Source: Thiobacillus sp. 65-29 (lineage in GTDB: Bacteria > Pseudomonadota > Gammaproteobacteria > Burkholderiales > Thiobacillaceae). Taken from it: a DNA stretch of 54,261 nucleotides. The stretch lies in contig MKWN01000054.1 in the NCBI GenBank assembly GCA_001899775.1, forward strand, positions 1 through 54,261, given 5' to 3'. A program made the position numbers and the translations under genes. This document shows positions 53,360 to 54,261 of the stretch, in pieces. The notes beneath the pieces were generated by a model. The model saw only the letters and a list, made by a program, of their open reading frames with translations. It had not been told where the DNA came from and did no database searches. The number at the start of each line of letters is the position of its first letter. Position 1 is the first letter of the stretch.

Positions 53360-54261
53360 ATGCTGCGACTGACCGAAATCAAGCTGCCCCTCGACCATGC
53401 GCCAGATGCGTTGCGCGCGGCAATCGTGCGGCGGCTGGGGGTTCGGGACGAGGACGTGCTGGAGGCGCGCATCTTTCGGCGCGGCTACGACGCGCGCAAA
53501 AAGCACGTGCTGCTGCTGATCTACACGGTCGATGTCGAGGTCAAGAACGAGGCGGCGCTGCTGAAGAAATTCCGCAACGACCGCCATCTCGCGCCGGCGC
53601 CGGACATGGACTACCGGTTCGTCGGCCATGCGCCGGAGAATCTGCGCGAACGCCCGCTCGTTATCGGCTTCGGCCCCTGCGGCGTCTTCGCCGCGCTGGT
53701 GCTGGCGCAGATGGGATTCAAGCCCATCGTGCTGGAGCGCGGCAAGGCGGTGCGCGAGCGCACCCGGGACACCTGGGGCCTGTGGCGCAAGCACGTGCTC
53801 AATCCCGAATCCAACGTGCAGTTCGGCGAGGGCGGGGCGGGGACGTTTTCCGACGGCAAGCTCTACAGCCAGATCAAGGATCCGCGCTTTCTCGGGCGCA
53901 AGGTGCTGACCGAGTTCGTCAAGGCGGGCGCGCCGGAGGAAATCCTCTACGTCGCCAAGCCGCACATCGGCACTTTCCGCCTGGTCGGCATGGTCGAGGC
54001 GATGCGCCACGAGATCGAGGCACTTGGCGGCGAGGTCCGCTTCCAGCAGCGCGTCAGCGACGTGCTGATCGAGGACGGCCCCGATGGCAAGCGTATCCGC
54101 GGGGTGACGCTGGCGAGCGGCGAAACGCTCGCCAGCGAGCACGTCATCCTCGCGCTCGGCCATAGCGCCCGCGACACCTTCGAGATGCTGTACGCGCGCG
54201 GCATCCACATGGAAGCCAAGCCATTCTCGGTCGGTTTTCGCATCGAGCATCCGCAGTCGCT
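53360..54261 (+). CDS. NAD(P)/FAD-dependent dehydrogenase (COG2509-like), 3' truncated
   Basis: The frame runs open from ATG 53360 to the window end (300 codons seen). The first 85 residues (LRLTEIKLPLDHAP, RIFRRGYDARKKHVLLLIYTVDVEV) form the N-terminal domain of the COG2509 group. The FAD motif follows as VIGFGPCGVFAALVLAQMG, then VLERGKAVRERTRDT, NVQFGEGGAGTFSDGKL and VILALGHSARDTFEML. The C-terminal third is beyond the edge. Substrate unknown. A 207-bp gap precedes it, with TACAAT near 53301 as a possible -10. Confidence 0.88.
   Translation, partial: MLRLTEIKLPLDHAPDALRAAIVRRLGVRDEDVLEARIFRRGYDARKKHVLLLIYTVDVEVKNEAALLKKFRNDRHLAPAPDMDYRFVGHAPENLRERPLVIGFGPCGVFAALVLAQMGFKPIVLERGKAVRERTRDTWGLWRKHVLNPESNVQFGEGGAGTFSDGKLYSQIKDPRFLGRKVLTEFVKAGAPEEILYVAKPHIGTFRLVGMVEAMRHEIEALGGEVRFQQRVSDVLIEDGPDGKRIRGVTLASGETLASEHVILALGHSARDTFEMLYARGIHMEAKPFSVGFRIEHPQS

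Overview
The window reads as a GC-rich chromosomal stretch from a betaproteobacterium, probably of the Nitrosomonadales/Rhodocyclales type. The order ilvI-ilvH-ilvC-psd-pssA, the block ispB / rplU-rpmA-obgE with a tRNA-Pro beside ispB, the aat-bpt pair, a DUF3579 protein and a CysB-type regulator all fit that group; this is inference from gene content, not a database match. Coding is dense, and most neighbouring genes in the same direction overlap by the ATGA or TGATG pattern.

Left part. The first 147 bases are the 3' end of a group II intron (tail of its reverse transcriptase, then domains V and VI), lying just upstream of a branched-chain amino acid and phospholipid operon (243-5011, + strand). 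Next is a minus-strand MarR-regulated RND efflux operon (5279-9945) with a clear MarR-type operator, divergent from a plus-strand MacAB-like efflux operon that carries its own NodT-type outer-membrane factor (10226-14860).

Middle part. A consensus sigma-70 promoter at 14995-15023 opens a run of coupled plus-strand genes from 15064 to 29042. The run holds a TolC/HlyD exporter with two ABC ATPases and two ABC-2 permeases (a YbhGFSR-like system with the usual double ATPase split into two genes), a cytochrome c'-like protein, a small membrane protein, an exported Gly/Met-rich protein, a beta-CASP metallo-beta-lactamase-fold nuclease, a LOG-family nucleotide hydrolase, acetate kinase and phosphoketolase. 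A patatin-like lipoprotein and a TetR regulator follow. This mixed module is the best candidate in the window for an undescribed functional unit: envelope export joined to a phosphoketolase/acetate pathway and an RNA-processing-type enzyme.

Right part. tRNA-Pro(CGG), ispB (-), rplU-rpmA-obgE (+), then a long minus-strand chain (41596 down to 34384): DsbA-family protein, cyclophilin, an ABC importer permease and ATPase, pcnB, folK, a deoxynucleoside kinase, panB and panC. The importer permease has no ATG/GTG/TTG start and lies in the same frame as the cyclophilin, directly after its stop codon. Then come DUF3579 and a tandem TusA protein divergent from cysB, a CcoI-type copper ATPase, aat-bpt-metallopeptidase-thyA-folA, a hemerythrin-GGDEF protein and two FAD-dependent oxidoreductases, the last cut by the window end.

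Non-coding structure is unusually rich in dispersed inverted repeats of several families: next to psd, after pssA, after obgE, at the ends of aat and thyA, and at 41.8 and 50.4-50.6 kb. Some of them shape gene starts and ends. No CRISPR array, rRNA, IS transposase or integrase gene was seen.
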